Counted from the stretch's first letter, positions 17,684 through 26,569 are shown. The stretch: 63,656 nucleotides of DNA from JAYQUR01 sp038133505 (GCA_038133505.1 JAYPTI010000001.1:1-63656); one strand, 5' to 3'. Made by a program: numbers and translations. Notes: generated from the sequence alone by a model not told the origin.

Positions 17684-20494
17684 ATGACCGACGCCTCCTC
17701 CGCCGCCACGACCGACACCGACACCGACGACCGGCAGACGCCCGACGCTCCGGCCCGGAAAAACCGGAAAAACCCCTTCGCGCCGATCGCGCGCAGGCTC
17801 GGGTCGGTCGGGATCGGCCCCAAGCTCTATCTCGCGTTCGGTCTCGTCGCCGGTCTGACGGCGCTCGGCGGCGCGGCGACGCAGCTTTCCTACATGCGGA
17901 TCGATTCCGCCCTGTCGCAGATCACGCGCAACAGCGTCCCCGCGATGCTGATCTCGTTCGACTTCGCGCGCAGCGCCCGTCAGCTCGAAGGCGCCCTGCA
18001 GCGCCTGATCCAGTCGCAGGACGAGGAGTCGCGCGCCGAGGCGCTCGAGAACGTCACCAAGATCGGCGCAGAACTGAAGGATGAACTCGCCAAACTCGCC
18101 GACAAGGGCACCGATCCGGGCTTCCAGGAGTCGCTGAACAAAAGCGCGGGCGCGGTCATGGCCAGCGTCCCGCAGCTCGACAAGCTGATCGCCCTGCGAA
18201 ACAAGGTCGTTTCCGACATAGAAGGCAGCAATTTCGACCTGATTCTGGCGCGCAATGCCTTCGTCTTCGAGGTTTCCGGCCTCATCGACAGCGCCAATCA
18301 GGAACTCCTCGCGACGGCCAAGGAAGCCGCCGGCAAGCTCAGCGAGGGCATGGAGGGGCTGTACAAGGCCTCGTTCGTCACGCTGCGCTACAATCTGGAG
18401 CTGCTGGCGGACGGCAACGCGATGCTCGGGCTCTACGCCCAGGCTTCCGCCTCGGCCGACGCCGCCCGGCGCGCCACGCTCGAGAATTCCTTCAAGGTTC
18501 ACAAGGCCCGCGTGGGCGAGGCGTTCGCCGCTCTCGGCGCGGACGGCATCGATGCGAAGGCGAAACAGGTAATCGAGCGTATCGTCGCCTTCGGCGACGG
18601 CAAGAACGGTATTTTCAAGCGGGCCGGCACCGCGCAGGACGCGACGCGCATCGCCGAAATGCGCGCGGCGCTGACCCCCGCGCTGCGCCCCGCCATCGAC
18701 GAGGCCGCGTTCGATTCCGAAGTGAAGGCGTCCGGTCTGTCGACGCGTGCCGGATCGACCATGAACGAGCTGATCGAGATCGGCGTCGGCGAACTGCGGG
18801 CACTGCTCGAGCTTCAGACCGCCGGCGGCGTCATTGCCGGCGCGCTGTCCGAGTCCGCCCGCATCGACAGCGGCGCGCAGCTCGCACCGCTCCGCAAGCG
18901 CTACGACGACGGCAAAAAGGGAGTGGCCGAGGCGCTTGAGAAGCTGAAGTTCGCCGCCTACAAGGACGACGTCGAAAAGCTCGCCAAGGATCTCGTCGCG
19001 GTCGGCGAGAAGGAACGCAACGTGTTCGTGGCGGCCGAGGACAAGCTGGCGGTCGCGATCGACATCCGCGCCCTCGTCGAGCCCAACACCGAAGCGACCG
19101 ACGTGCTCACCGCCGGCGCCCAGCGTCTGGCCGAGGAAGCGCGCGAGACGGTGGCGTCCGAATCCCGCGTCGCCGAGCTGGCCATCGGCGTCGGGCAGGG
19201 CACGATGCTCGTCGTCGTCGTCTTCGCGCTCGTCGTTTCGATCGCCATCGCGTGGCTTTATATCGGCCGCGGGCTGGTGCGACGCCTGACCGCCCTCAAG
19301 GGCTCCGTCGACGAGCTTGCCGCCGGCAATCTGGAAGTCGAGGTCAAGGTCTCCGGCGGCGACGAGATCGGCGCCATGGCCCGGGCGATGGCGGTCTTCC
19401 GCGAAAACGCGCTCGAGAACCGGCGGCTCCAGGAAGAGCAGCGAGAGGCCCAGACGCGCGCCGCCGAGGAGGAACGCACCCGCGAGGACGAGAAGCGCCG
19501 GGCCGAGGAAGCGGCCGAGCGCGACCGCCGCGAGATGGAGGAGAAGGCCCAGGCCGAAAAGCGCAATGCGCTGCTGCAGCTCGCCGCAGGGTTCGAGGAG
19601 AGCGTCGGCGCCGTGATCGGAAGCGTCGGCAGCGCCGTCGCCCAGATGAAGCAGCTGGCCGAAGGCATGACGTCGACCGCCGAAGACACCACCGCAAAGG
19701 CGACCGACGCGGCCAGCGCGTCCGCCGCGATCTCCGAGAGCGTGCGATCCGCCGCCCAGTCGTCGCGCGAACTCGCGTCGTCGATCGCCGAGATCGGCAA
19801 GCAGGTGCAGCAGGGCTCCGACATCGCGCGGAACGCCATGGACCAGGCCGAGCAGACCACCGAGGCGGTCGTCGGGCTCGACGAATCCGCGAGCCGGATC
19901 GGCGAGATCATCGATCTCATTAACGACATCGCGAGCCAGACCAACCTGCTCGCCCTCAACGCCACCATCGAGGCGTCGCGCGCGGGCGAAGCGGGCAAGG
20001 GCTTCGCCGTGGTCGCGACCGAGGTGAAGACGCTGGCCGACCAGACGGCCAAGGCGACCGAGGAGATCGGCGCGCAGATCGGCGACATCCAGGCGGCGAC
20101 CACCAAATCGGTCGAATCGATCCGCGCCATCCGCGGCACCATCGGCGAGATCAACGAGGTCACGACCGTCATCGCCTCCGCGGTGGAGGAGCAGAACGCC
20201 GCCACCGAGCAGATCGCCCGCAACGTCAACGAGGCCGCCGACGGCGTCGACCGCGCGTCCGAGAACATCGGCGCGGCCCAGTCCGGCGCCACCCAGACCG
20301 GCAGCGCCGCCGGGCACGTGCTCGAAGCGGCGGAAGACCTCACCCGCCAGTCGCAGAGCCTCGAGCAGGCGGTCGGTGCGTTCCTGCGGGAACTGCGGGC
20401 GGCCTCGGCAGGCGGGCTCAGGCGGCCCGTTTCGCTTAAGCTGTCATCCCGGACTTGTTCCGGGATCCAGAACTGCCGGTCGAGAGTGCGCTGA
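17684..20494 (+). CDS. Methyl-accepting chemotaxis protein
   Basis: A 936-residue transmembrane chemoreceptor. A cytoplasmic N-terminus of about 45 residues leads to a first membrane helix (LYLAFGLVAGLTALGG). A long, mostly helical periplasmic sensor region of about 430 residues follows, then a second membrane helix near 505-525 (MLVVVVFALVVSIAIAWL), a HAMP domain, a charged coiled coil (residues about 575-620), and the signalling domain. The hairpin tip (IGEIIDLINDIASQTNLLAL, then EASRAGEAGKGFAVVA) lies near residues 735-785. No CheB/CheR pentapeptide is present at the end. The last 20 or so residues are encoded by a palindromic repeat and look acquired. The ATG at 17684 has GAGAG upstream. 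Ligand unknown. Confidence 0.92.
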   Translation: MTDASSAATTDTDTDDRQTPDAPARKNRKNPFAPIARRLGSVGIGPKLYLAFGLVAGLTALGGAATQLSYMRIDSALSQITRNSVPAMLISFDFARSARQLEGALQRLIQSQDEESRAEALENVTKIGAELKDELAKLADKGTDPGFQESLNKSAGAVMASVPQLDKLIALRNKVVSDIEGSNFDLILARNAFVFEVSGLIDSANQELLATAKEAAGKLSEGMEGLYKASFVTLRYNLELLADGNAMLGLYAQASASADAARRATLENSFKVHKARVGEAFAALGADGIDAKAKQVIERIVAFGDGKNGIFKRAGTAQDATRIAEMRAALTPALRPAIDEAAFDSEVKASGLSTRAGSTMNELIEIGVGELRALLELQTAGGVIAGALSESARIDSGAQLAPLRKRYDDGKKGVAEALEKLKFAAYKDDVEKLAKDLVAVGEKERNVFVAAEDKLAVAIDIRALVEPNTEATDVLTAGAQRLAEEARETVASESRVAELAIGVGQGTMLVVVVFALVVSIAIAWLYIGRGLVRRLTALKGSVDELAAGNLEVEVKVSGGDEIGAMARAMAVFRENALENRRLQEEQREAQTRAAEEERTREDEKRRAEEAAERDRREMEEKAQAEKRNALLQLAAGFEESVGAVIGSVGSAVAQMKQLAEGMTSTAEDTTAKATDAASASAAISESVRSAAQSSRELASSIAEIGKQVQQGSDIARNAMDQAEQTTEAVVGLDESASRIGEIIDLINDIASQTNLLALNATIEASRAGEAGKGFAVVATEVKTLADQTAKATEEIGAQIGDIQAATTKSVESIRAIRGTIGEINEVTTVIASAVEEQNAATEQIARNVNEAADGVDRASENIGAAQSGATQTGSAAGHVLEAAEDLTRQSQSLEQAVGAFLRELRAASAGGLRRPVSLKLSSRTCSGIQNCRSRVR

Positions 20495-20525
20495 AGACTG
20501 GACCCCGGAACAAGTCCGGGGTGAC
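20443..20525. repeat. Palindromic repeat element (CHPGLVPG type) at the end of the chemoreceptor gene
   Basis: Two 28-base arms at 20443-20470 and 20498-20525 are inverted copies (GTCATCCCGGACTTG... and its complement) with only two mismatches, separated by 27 bases. In another frame the left arm reads CHPGLVPGS, a signature I associate with dispersed palindromes in alphaproteobacterial genomes. The left arm and spacer supply the last codons and the stop of the chemoreceptor gene. As RNA it would form a strong hairpin and could act as its terminator. Confidence 0.75.
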
Positions 20526-20578
20526 CAATCAGCTGTGTGCGAAAGAGGGCGTCCGTCGGCTGACCTGGCGCCGTCTCC

Positions 20579-21733
20579 CTACGCCTCTCCCCACACGTCC
20601 GTCGCGACCTCGACGATCCGCGCGAGCTTGGCTTCCTCGTCCGCCTCGCTGAGCGGATTTCCCTTCACGGAGCTGGCGAAGCCGCACTGGGTGGTGAGGC
20701 CGAGCCGATCTAGCGGCGCGTGCTTGGCCGCCTCGTCGATGCGGCGCTTGATGTAGTCGGCGTCCTCCAGAACCGGCGTCTTGGTCGACACGATACCCAG
20801 GAGCGCGACCTTGCCCTCGGGCACGAGGCGCAGCGGCTCGAACGAGCCGGCGCGCTCGGTGTCGTATTCCAGGTGATAGCAATCGACGTTGATGGCGTTG
20901 AACAGCACGTCGGCGACCGGGTCGTAGCCGCCTTCCGCCGCCCAGAAGCCCTCGCGGTTGCCGCGGCACTGGTGCATGCCGACCGTCACGCCGTCGGGCA
21001 GGACGTCGAGCGCGTCGTTGATCCGCTTCGCGTACTCGGCGAGCAGCGAGTCCGCGTTCGTCCCCCAGCCCGCGAACACGGGCGCGTAGTCCGGATCGCA
21101 CAGGAACGGCAGTGTCACGTCGTCGAGCTGGATATGCGTGCAGCCGGCGTCCGCCAGCGCCTTCAACTCGGCCCGGTAGGCCGCCGTGAGATCGTCCCAG
21201 AATGCGTTCTCGTCGCCCTCGTAGGGCGTGTTCGCGAGCGCGCCCGGGCCGCCCATGAAGGAATGCACGACCGGCGGGGCGGGCAGCGTGACCTTGCCGA
21301 CGGCATCGCCTGAATTCGTGTCGAGGAACTTGAACGCGTCGACGATCGGGCTCTCGCGCCACGAAATCCGGCCGTCGACGAACACGGTCGAGAACGCCTG
21401 CTGGAAACCCTTCTCGTTCTTCCAGCCGAACGGCGAGGAGGTGTCCTGGCGGTTCGCCGAGAACCCGTCCCAGTTCATGATGAGCTCCAGCCACCAGCTG
21501 CGCCGCCGCATCTCGCCGTCGGTCGCGCCCTTGAGGCCGACGCGCGCCTGCATGGCGACCGCCTCGCGGATGCAGTCGTCCTCGACCGAAGCGAGATCCG
21601 CGTCGCCGTGCGGGCCTAGATTTCTCTCGGCCGTGTCCTCGCCCAGCCTTGCGACCCGCGCGTCCTTCAGGCGCTGCGGGCGGAGAAGACTGCCGACGTG
21701 GTCGGCGCGGAACGGAGGCGTGGTGCCGGGCAT
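20579..21733 (-). CDS. MetE-like cobalamin-independent methionine-synthase-family protein
   Basis: A 384-residue protein equal to the C-terminal catalytic barrel of MetE, found alone. It starts with the family-typical FRADHVGSLLRP. It carries a zinc-ligand pattern H-x-C in GMHQCRGNR, LDCYHLEYD with the glutamate, and TQCGFASS with the last cysteine. LADAGCTHIQLDDVTLPF is the IQxDEP-equivalent region. Such stand-alone proteins transfer methyl or thiol groups on varied substrates, and some act in methionine recycling or epoxyalkane metabolism. The exact substrate is unknown. The start has AGGGAG upstream. It stands alone, convergent with the chemoreceptor gene. Confidence 0.85.
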   Translation of the reverse strand: MPGTTPPFRADHVGSLLRPQRLKDARVARLGEDTAERNLGPHGDADLASVEDDCIREAVAMQARVGLKGATDGEMRRRSWWLELIMNWDGFSANRQDTSSPFGWKNEKGFQQAFSTVFVDGRISWRESPIVDAFKFLDTNSGDAVGKVTLPAPPVVHSFMGGPGALANTPYEGDENAFWDDLTAAYRAELKALADAGCTHIQLDDVTLPFLCDPDYAPVFAGWGTNADSLLAEYAKRINDALDVLPDGVTVGMHQCRGNREGFWAAEGGYDPVADVLFNAINVDCYHLEYDTERAGSFEPLRLVPEGKVALLGIVSTKTPVLEDADYIKRRIDEAAKHAPLDRLGLTTQCGFASSVKGNPLSEADEEAKLARIVEVATDVWGEA

Positions 21734-21799
21734 GGGGGGTCTCCCTGGGTGTTTCTTTCGGCTTGGTGTTTGCAGAATAACGACGCGGCGCGCGTCGGG

Positions 21800-21880
21800 G
21801 TAGGGGCGGGCGGGTCTTAGACCCGCCCCTACGAATTCGCACGATATCGCGTAGGGGCCGGTCTAAGACCGGCCCGCCCG
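21800..21880. repeat. Pair of related palindromic repeats upstream of tRNA-Leu
   Basis: At 21800-21832 the sequence GTAGGGGCGGG...CCCGCCCCTAC forms a perfect 11-base inverted repeat around CGGGTCTTAGA. At 21851-21880 a second, partly diverged copy begins GTAGGGGCCGG and folds back through GGCCGGTCTAAGACCGGCC. The two share the GTAGGGGC and TCTTAGACC/TCTAAGACC core. These look like dispersed intergenic palindromes. They lie between the MetE-like gene start and the tRNA and contain no gene. Confidence 0.7.
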
Positions 21881-21949
21881 TTTGACCGGTTTCGCGTTGG
21901 AACATCCCCGTCGGCGCGTGTAGGCTGCACGCGGCTCACCCGGAGCCAC

Positions 21950-22034
21950 GCGGGCGTGGTGGAATTGGTAGACACAAGGGACTTAAAATCCCTCGGCTTC
22001 GGCCGTGCCGGTTCAAGTCCGGCCGCCCGCACCA
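21950..22034 (+). tRNA. tRNA-Leu (anticodon TAA)
   Basis: An 85-base tRNA with the CCA end encoded. The acceptor stem is GCGGGCG / CGCCCGC, the D-arm contains GGAATTGGTAGACA, and the anticodon arm GGGA-CTTAAAA-TCCC presents TAA. A long variable arm (class II) with TCGGCTTCGGCCG and a T-arm GCCGG-TTCAAGT-CCGGC follow. It reads UUA/UUG codons, which are rare in this GC-rich DNA. It is not tRNA-Sec. Confidence 0.97.
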
Positions 22035-22084
22035 CCGCGTCCCTCCGACTCCCCTAAATCCGCGAAACCTCCCGCCGTTTACGC

Positions 22085-22113
22085 TTGACATAAATAACGA
22101 CTAATAATATCGT
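22085..22113 (+). promoter_or_regulatory. Probable sigma-70 promoter of the rrf2-oxidoreductase operon
   Basis: TTGACA at 22085-22090 is a perfect -35. With 17 bases spacing, TATCGT at 22108-22113 is a fair -10 (four of six matches). The start of translation follows 26 bases later. An inverted repeat overlaps the spacer and -10. Confidence 0.55.
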
Positions 22114-22118
22114 CGTTA
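22095..22118. promoter_or_regulatory. Inverted repeat, probable operator of the Rrf2 regulator
   Basis: TAACGAC (22095-22101) and GTCGTTA (22112-22118) form a perfect seven-base inverted repeat with a 10-base AT-rich centre. It covers the promoter spacer and the -10, a position expected for autorepression by the Rrf2-family protein encoded just downstream. Confidence 0.6.
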
Positions 22119-22139
22119 AAAGAAAGCGGAGAAATGCCT

Positions 22140-22691
22140 ATGAGCCTCTACGGCAGCAACGTCGAATACGGCCTTCATTGCCTGCTCTATCTCGCCGACC
22201 CGGACGCGGGCGCGCCCGTCTCGGCGAAGGACCTGGCCGAGTTCCAGGGTATCTCGCCGTCGCTGGTCGCCAAGCTGTTCACGCAGCTGCAGAAGGCCGG
22301 CATCGTCGAGAGCGCGGAGGGGATCCAGGGCGGGTTCCGGCTGGCGAAGCCGGCGGGCGACGTCTCCGTGATGGATGTAATCCGCGCGGTCGAGGGCGAG
22401 AAGCCTTTGTTCCAGTGCAAGGAGATCCGCCGGAACTGCATCCTCTACGCCGACAACCCGCCCGACTGGGCGACGCGCGGGGTGTGCTCGATCCACGCCG
22501 TCATGCTCGAGGCGCAGGAGAAGATGTTCGAGGCGTTCCGCGGCCACACGCTGGCGAGCCTGGCGACGCAGGTAGAGAGCAAGATGCCGAAAGCGCGGGT
22601 CGCCGAGGGGCGCGACTGGTTCGAGGCGCGCCTCGCCGACCGCCGGCGCGGCCCGCGAAGCAAATATTCGAAGAGGGAGAACGGGAAATGA
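22140..22691 (+). CDS. Rrf2-family iron-sulfur transcriptional regulator
   Basis: A 183-residue regulator with an N-terminal winged helix (VSAKDLAEFQGISPSLVAKLF, then GGFRLAKP in the wing). Three cysteines, at residues 93, 100 and 116 (FQCKEIRRNC and GVCSIH), could hold a redox-sensitive Fe-S cluster as in NsrR and IscR. It is probably a sensor of NO, oxygen or redox stress. The GGAG at 22128-22131 is eight bases from ATG 22140 but only two from ATG 22134, so the second ATG is preferred. The stop overlaps the oxidoreductase start (ATGA), and an inverted repeat covers the promoter. Confidence 0.9.
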   Translation: MSLYGSNVEYGLHCLLYLADPDAGAPVSAKDLAEFQGISPSLVAKLFTQLQKAGIVESAEGIQGGFRLAKPAGDVSVMDVIRAVEGEKPLFQCKEIRRNCILYADNPPDWATRGVCSIHAVMLEAQEKMFEAFRGHTLASLATQVESKMPKARVAEGRDWFEARLADRRRGPRSKYSKRENGK

Positions 22692-23896
22692 GAGACCTTC
22701 TGGTCATCGGCGGCGGCTTCGCCGGCCTGTCCGCGGCGGTCGTCGCGGCGGACGAGAACGAACAGGCGGGCGGCGATCTGCGGATCACGCTGGTCAACCC
22801 GGTCGACGGCATCACCATCCGCCCGCGCCTCTACGAGCGCGACCCGAAGGAGCTGCGCCCCGCCTTGCGCCCGTCGCTCGATCCCGCGGGCGTCGCCTTT
22901 ATCGAGAGCGCGGCCGAGAAAATCGACACGGCGGCGAAGACCGTGACGCTCGCGACCGGCGAGACGCTGTCCTGGGACACGCTGATCCTCGCAACCGGCA
23001 GCGAGCTGCCGCCGCTCCCCGTGCCGGGCGTCGCCGACCACGCCTTCGACATCGACACCTACGAGGCCGCCGTCGCGCTCGACGAGCATCTCGCCGCGAC
23101 GATCGCCGGCCCCGACGCGCCGGGCCGCGATACATACGTCATCGTCGGCGGCGGCATGACCGGCATTGAGCTCGCGGCCGAAATGCCGCGGCGGATCGCG
23201 GCGCACGGCGGCGCGGACGCGGTCGAACGCTCCCGCATCGTCCTGATCGAGCGCGCCCCCGAGATCGGGCCCGAGTTCGGCGCCAACCCGCGTCCGGTGA
23301 TCGAGGAGGCGCTCGCGGGTGCCGACGTAGAGCTGCGGCTCGGCCGCTCCATCGCGTCGGTCGACGCGGGCGGCGCGACGCTCGACGACGGCGAGCGGAT
23401 CGACGCGAAGACCGTCGTGGTGACCGTCGGGCTCCGCGCCAGCGGACTGACGGCGCAGATCCCCGGCGAGCGCGACGCGCAGGGCCGGCTGATCGTGGAC
23501 GACTTCCAGCGCGTCGCCGGCGTCGACGGCGTCTACGCCACGGGCGACGTCGCGCACGCGGTGGCCGACGACGGCAAGGCCAACGGCGGCGCGGAGCACG
23601 CGGCCCTGATGTCGTGCCAGCACGCCCGCACCATGGGCAAGTATGCCGGCTTCAATGCCGCGCGCGACATGCTCGGCCTCGAGGCGCGGCTCTACCGCCA
23701 GACCGACTACACCACCTGTCTCGATCTCGGCGACTACGGCGCGGTGTTCAGCACCGGCTGGAACCGCGAGGTCCAGACCACCGGCGCGGAAGCCAAGAAG
23801 CGCAAGACGATGATCAACACGCAGTGGATCTACCCGCCGCGCGGCACCCGCGACGAGGTCTTCGCGGCGCTCCGCATCGACGAGCGGGGGAGGTGA
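22688..23896 (+). CDS. NAD(P)/FAD-dependent pyridine nucleotide-disulfide oxidoreductase (NDH-2-like)
   Basis: A 402-residue flavoprotein. The FAD-binding Rossmann motif VIGGGFAGLSAA is at the N-terminus, LILATGSELPPLPVPG marks the middle, the NAD(P)-binding motif VIVGGGMTGIELAAEM follows, and GVYATGDVAHA contacts the flavin near the C-terminus. Its layout resembles type-II NADH dehydrogenases and related stress oxidoreductases, with no redox-active cysteine pair. Overlap with the rrf2 gene shows it is the direct target of that regulator. Electron acceptor unknown. Confidence 0.87.
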   Translation: MRDLLVIGGGFAGLSAAVVAADENEQAGGDLRITLVNPVDGITIRPRLYERDPKELRPALRPSLDPAGVAFIESAAEKIDTAAKTVTLATGETLSWDTLILATGSELPPLPVPGVADHAFDIDTYEAAVALDEHLAATIAGPDAPGRDTYVIVGGGMTGIELAAEMPRRIAAHGGADAVERSRIVLIERAPEIGPEFGANPRPVIEEALAGADVELRLGRSIASVDAGGATLDDGERIDAKTVVVTVGLRASGLTAQIPGERDAQGRLIVDDFQRVAGVDGVYATGDVAHAVADDGKANGGAEHAALMSCQHARTMGKYAGFNAARDMLGLEARLYRQTDYTTCLDLGDYGAVFSTGWNREVQTTGAEAKKRKTMINTQWIYPPRGTRDEVFAALRIDERGR

Positions 23897-23975
23897 CCCG
23901 GCGCGGGCGGGGTCTTGCAAGAATCCCGTCCGCGCGTCAAAACGGGTCCTCCAGACACTTCCAATTCCGGAAAAG

Positions 23976-25382
23976 ATGGCGGACCTGACACAGAAATTCG
24001 ACGTGCTCGTGATCGGCGGCGGCAACGCGGCGCTGTGCGCGGCGATCAGCGCCCGGCGCGAGGGGGCGACCGTGCTGGTGCTCGAACGCGCCGAGAAATT
24101 CTATCGCGGCGGCAACACGCGGCATACGCGCAACATGCGCTGCGCCCATGACGCGGCGACCGACACGCTGACCGGGCCGTATCCGGAAGACGAGCTGTTC
24201 GAGGATCTGCTCCGCGTCACCGAGGGCGAGACCGACGAGGAACTCGCGCGGCACATGATCCACGAATCCAAGGAAATGCTGACCTGGATCCAGGAGCAGG
24301 GCGTGCGCTTCCAGCCGCCCCTCGGCGGCACGCTGGGGCTCGGGCGCACCAACTCGTTCTTCCTCGGCGGCGGCCGGTCGATGCTCAACGCGCTCTACGA
24401 GACGGCGGAGAAGATCGGCATCGAGGTCCGCTACGAGGCCGAGGTCGTCGGCATGGAGATCGAGGACGGCATGTTCACCGGCGCGACCGTTCGCATCGGC
24501 GGCGAGAACGGCGGGACGCAGACCGTCCGGGCGAGCAGCGTCGTCGCGGCCGCCGGCGGCTTCGAATCCAACATCGAATGGCTCAAGGAATACTGGGGCG
24601 AGGCGGCGGAGAACTTTCTCATTCGCGGCACCGCCAACAACCAGGGCACGATCCTGCGCATGCTGCTGGATGCCGGCGTGCAGCCGATCGGCGATCCGAC
24701 CCAGTGCCACGCGGTCGCGATCGACGCGCGCGCGCCGAAATACGACGGCGGCATCATCACGCGGCTCGACTGCGTTGTGTTCGGCATCGTCGTCAACAAG
24801 AACGCCGAGCGCTTCTATGACGAGGGCGAGGACATCTGGCCAAAGCGTTACGCCATCTGGGGGCGGCTGGTTGCCCAGCAGCCGGACCAGATCGCCTATA
24901 TCGTCTTCGATCATTCGGTGCTGACCAGCTTCATGCCGTCGCTGTTCCCGCCGATCCAGGACGACACGATCGCGGGGCTCGCGAAGAAGCTGCGAATCCC
25001 GGCCGACACGCTTGAAAAGACCGTCGCCGGCTTCAACGCCGGCGTCGTCGACGGCACGTTCGATCACACCATTCTCGACGACTGCCATACGGAAGGCGTG
25101 ACGCCCGCCAAGACGCACTGGGCGCGCCGGTTGGAGACGCCGCCCTATTACGCGTACCCGGTGCGGCCCGGCATCACCTTCACCTATCTCGGCACGCGGG
25201 TGAACAAGGAAGCGCGCATGATCATGAAGGACGGCAAGCCGTCCGCGAACATGTTCGCCGCCGGCGAAATCATGTCGGGCAACGTGCTCGGCCGCGGCTA
25301 CGCCGCCGGCATCGGAATGACCATCGGCAGCGTCTTCGGGCGGATCGCGGGCAGGGAGGCCGCGCACAATGCAAGGAACTGA
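23976..25382 (+). CDS. tcuA: FAD-dependent tricarballylate dehydrogenase TcuA-like
   Basis: A 468-residue flavoprotein of the fumarate-reductase/succinate-dehydrogenase flavoprotein family. It has VLVIGGGNAALCAAISARRE for FAD, GGNTRHTRNMR, a VVAAAGGFESN segment and the C-terminal AAGEIMSGNVLGRGYAAGIG. This matches TcuA, which oxidises tricarballylate to cis-aconitate. Its partner tcuB starts 14 bases before its end. Close relatives use other carboxylates, so the substrate is likely but not certain. Its regulator tcuR and permease tcuC are not adjacent, and TctABC-type uptake genes lie just downstream instead. Confidence 0.88.
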   Translation: MADLTQKFDVLVIGGGNAALCAAISARREGATVLVLERAEKFYRGGNTRHTRNMRCAHDAATDTLTGPYPEDELFEDLLRVTEGETDEELARHMIHESKEMLTWIQEQGVRFQPPLGGTLGLGRTNSFFLGGGRSMLNALYETAEKIGIEVRYEAEVVGMEIEDGMFTGATVRIGGENGGTQTVRASSVVAAAGGFESNIEWLKEYWGEAAENFLIRGTANNQGTILRMLLDAGVQPIGDPTQCHAVAIDARAPKYDGGIITRLDCVVFGIVVNKNAERFYDEGEDIWPKRYAIWGRLVAQQPDQIAYIVFDHSVLTSFMPSLFPPIQDDTIAGLAKKLRIPADTLEKTVAGFNAGVVDGTFDHTILDDCHTEGVTPAKTHWARRLETPPYYAYPVRPGITFTYLGTRVNKEARMIMKDGKPSANMFAAGEIMSGNVLGRGYAAGIGMTIGSVFGRIAGREAAHNARN

Positions 25383-26556
25383 TACCGCGTCCCCCGAAAC
25401 GGAAGAATTCGATCCGCTTGCCGCGCCGACGAAGGCGGGCCAGACGAACGATCCGCACGCCACCGACATTCTGGTCGAGGCCGACCGGCTGATGACGGTC
25501 TGCAATTCCTGCCGCTATTGCGAAGGGCTGTGCGCCGTGTTCCCGGCGATGGAGATGCGCCGTGCGTTCTCCGACGGCGACCTGAACTACCTCGCCAACC
25601 TGTGCCACAACTGCGGCGCCTGCTTCTACGACTGCCAGTTCTCGCCGCCGCACCCGTTCGACGTGAACGTGCCGAAGGTGATGGCCGAGGCGCGAGCCGA
25701 TTCCTACCGCGCCTATGCGTGGCCCGGGTTCCTGTCGGGCCTGTTCGCGCGCAATGGTCTCGCGATCAGCCTGATCGCCGCCGTCAGCGTCGCCATCTTC
25801 ATCTACGGCTTCGCCGCGTGGAACGATCCGGAGATCATGTACGGCCGCCACACCGGGCCGGGCGCGTTCTACAAGCTGATGCCGCACAACGCGATGGCGC
25901 TGCTGTTCGGCGCGGCGTTCCTCTATGCGATCCTCGCGATGGTCATGGGTGCGCGCAATTTTTGGCGCGACATCGGCGCGCCGGGGGGCATCGTCCGCGA
26001 GCCGCAGTCGCTGTGGCAGGCGATGAAGGACGCCGGCAAGCTGCGCTACCTGGACGGCGGCGGCGGCGGGTGCCTGAACGAGGAGGACGCGCCGTCGGAC
26101 GGAAGGCGCATGTACCACCACTTCACGTTCTACGGCTTCATGCTGTGCTTCGCCGCGACCAGCGTGGCGACCCTCTATCACTATCTGCTCGGCCGCGAGG
26201 CGCCGTACCCGTGGTACGACCTGCCTGTCCTGCTCGGCATCGCCGGCGGCGTCGGTCTCCTGATCGGCCCAGTCGGGTTGCTGGCGGCGAAGTGGAAGCG
26301 CGATCCGCTGATGCGGGACGAGGCGCGCTACGGCATGGAGGTCGCGTTCCTCGCCATGCTGTTCCTTACGAGCCTCACCGGCCTCGCGCTGCTCGTCTTC
26401 CGCGACGGCACCGCGATGGGCCTGCTGCTCGCGATCCATCTCGGCGTCGTGTTCAGCCTGTTCGTCACCATGCCCTACGGCAAGTTCGTGCACGGGCTGT
26501 ACCGCTATCTCGCGCTCGTCCGCTACGCCCGCGAGAGCCATGCGACGGGCGGCTGA
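25369..26556 (+). CDS. tcuB: Tricarballylate utilisation membrane protein TcuB (CitB), Fe-S and cytochrome-type
   Basis: A 395-residue membrane protein that passes electrons from TcuA to the quinone pool. Two cysteine clusters lie near the N-terminus (CNSCRYCEGLC at about 45-55 and CHNCGACFYDC at about 80-90), typical of 4Fe-4S ferredoxin domains. About six membrane helices follow (for example LAISLIAAVSVAIFIYGF and LLFGAAFLYAILAMVMG), with histidines that may bind heme (RMYHHFTFYG). It overlaps tcuA, so the two are co-translated. It ends 13 bases before the convergent LysR gene. Confidence 0.9.
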   Translation: MQGTDTASPETEEFDPLAAPTKAGQTNDPHATDILVEADRLMTVCNSCRYCEGLCAVFPAMEMRRAFSDGDLNYLANLCHNCGACFYDCQFSPPHPFDVNVPKVMAEARADSYRAYAWPGFLSGLFARNGLAISLIAAVSVAIFIYGFAAWNDPEIMYGRHTGPGAFYKLMPHNAMALLFGAAFLYAILAMVMGARNFWRDIGAPGGIVREPQSLWQAMKDAGKLRYLDGGGGGCLNEEDAPSDGRRMYHHFTFYGFMLCFAATSVATLYHYLLGREAPYPWYDLPVLLGIAGGVGLLIGPVGLLAAKWKRDPLMRDEARYGMEVAFLAMLFLTSLTGLALLVFRDGTAMGLLLAIHLGVVFSLFVTMPYGKFVHGLYRYLALVRYARESHATGG

Positions 26557-26569
26557 CGGCGTACTTCCG

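Noticed and set aside
17582..20317. 911-residue open frame antisense to the chemoreceptor gene, and similar long antisense frames (for example 50344-53379, 60059-62908 and 34612-36384)
   Set aside because: They mirror real genes on the other strand, have arginine- and aspartate-rich low-quality translations without recognisable domains, and arise from GC-rich third positions.
21950..22034. Possible tRNA-Sec (selC), given the selenoprotein genes
   Set aside because: The anticodon is TAA, not TCA, and the acceptor arm has seven pairs with a normal T-arm, so this is tRNA-Leu.
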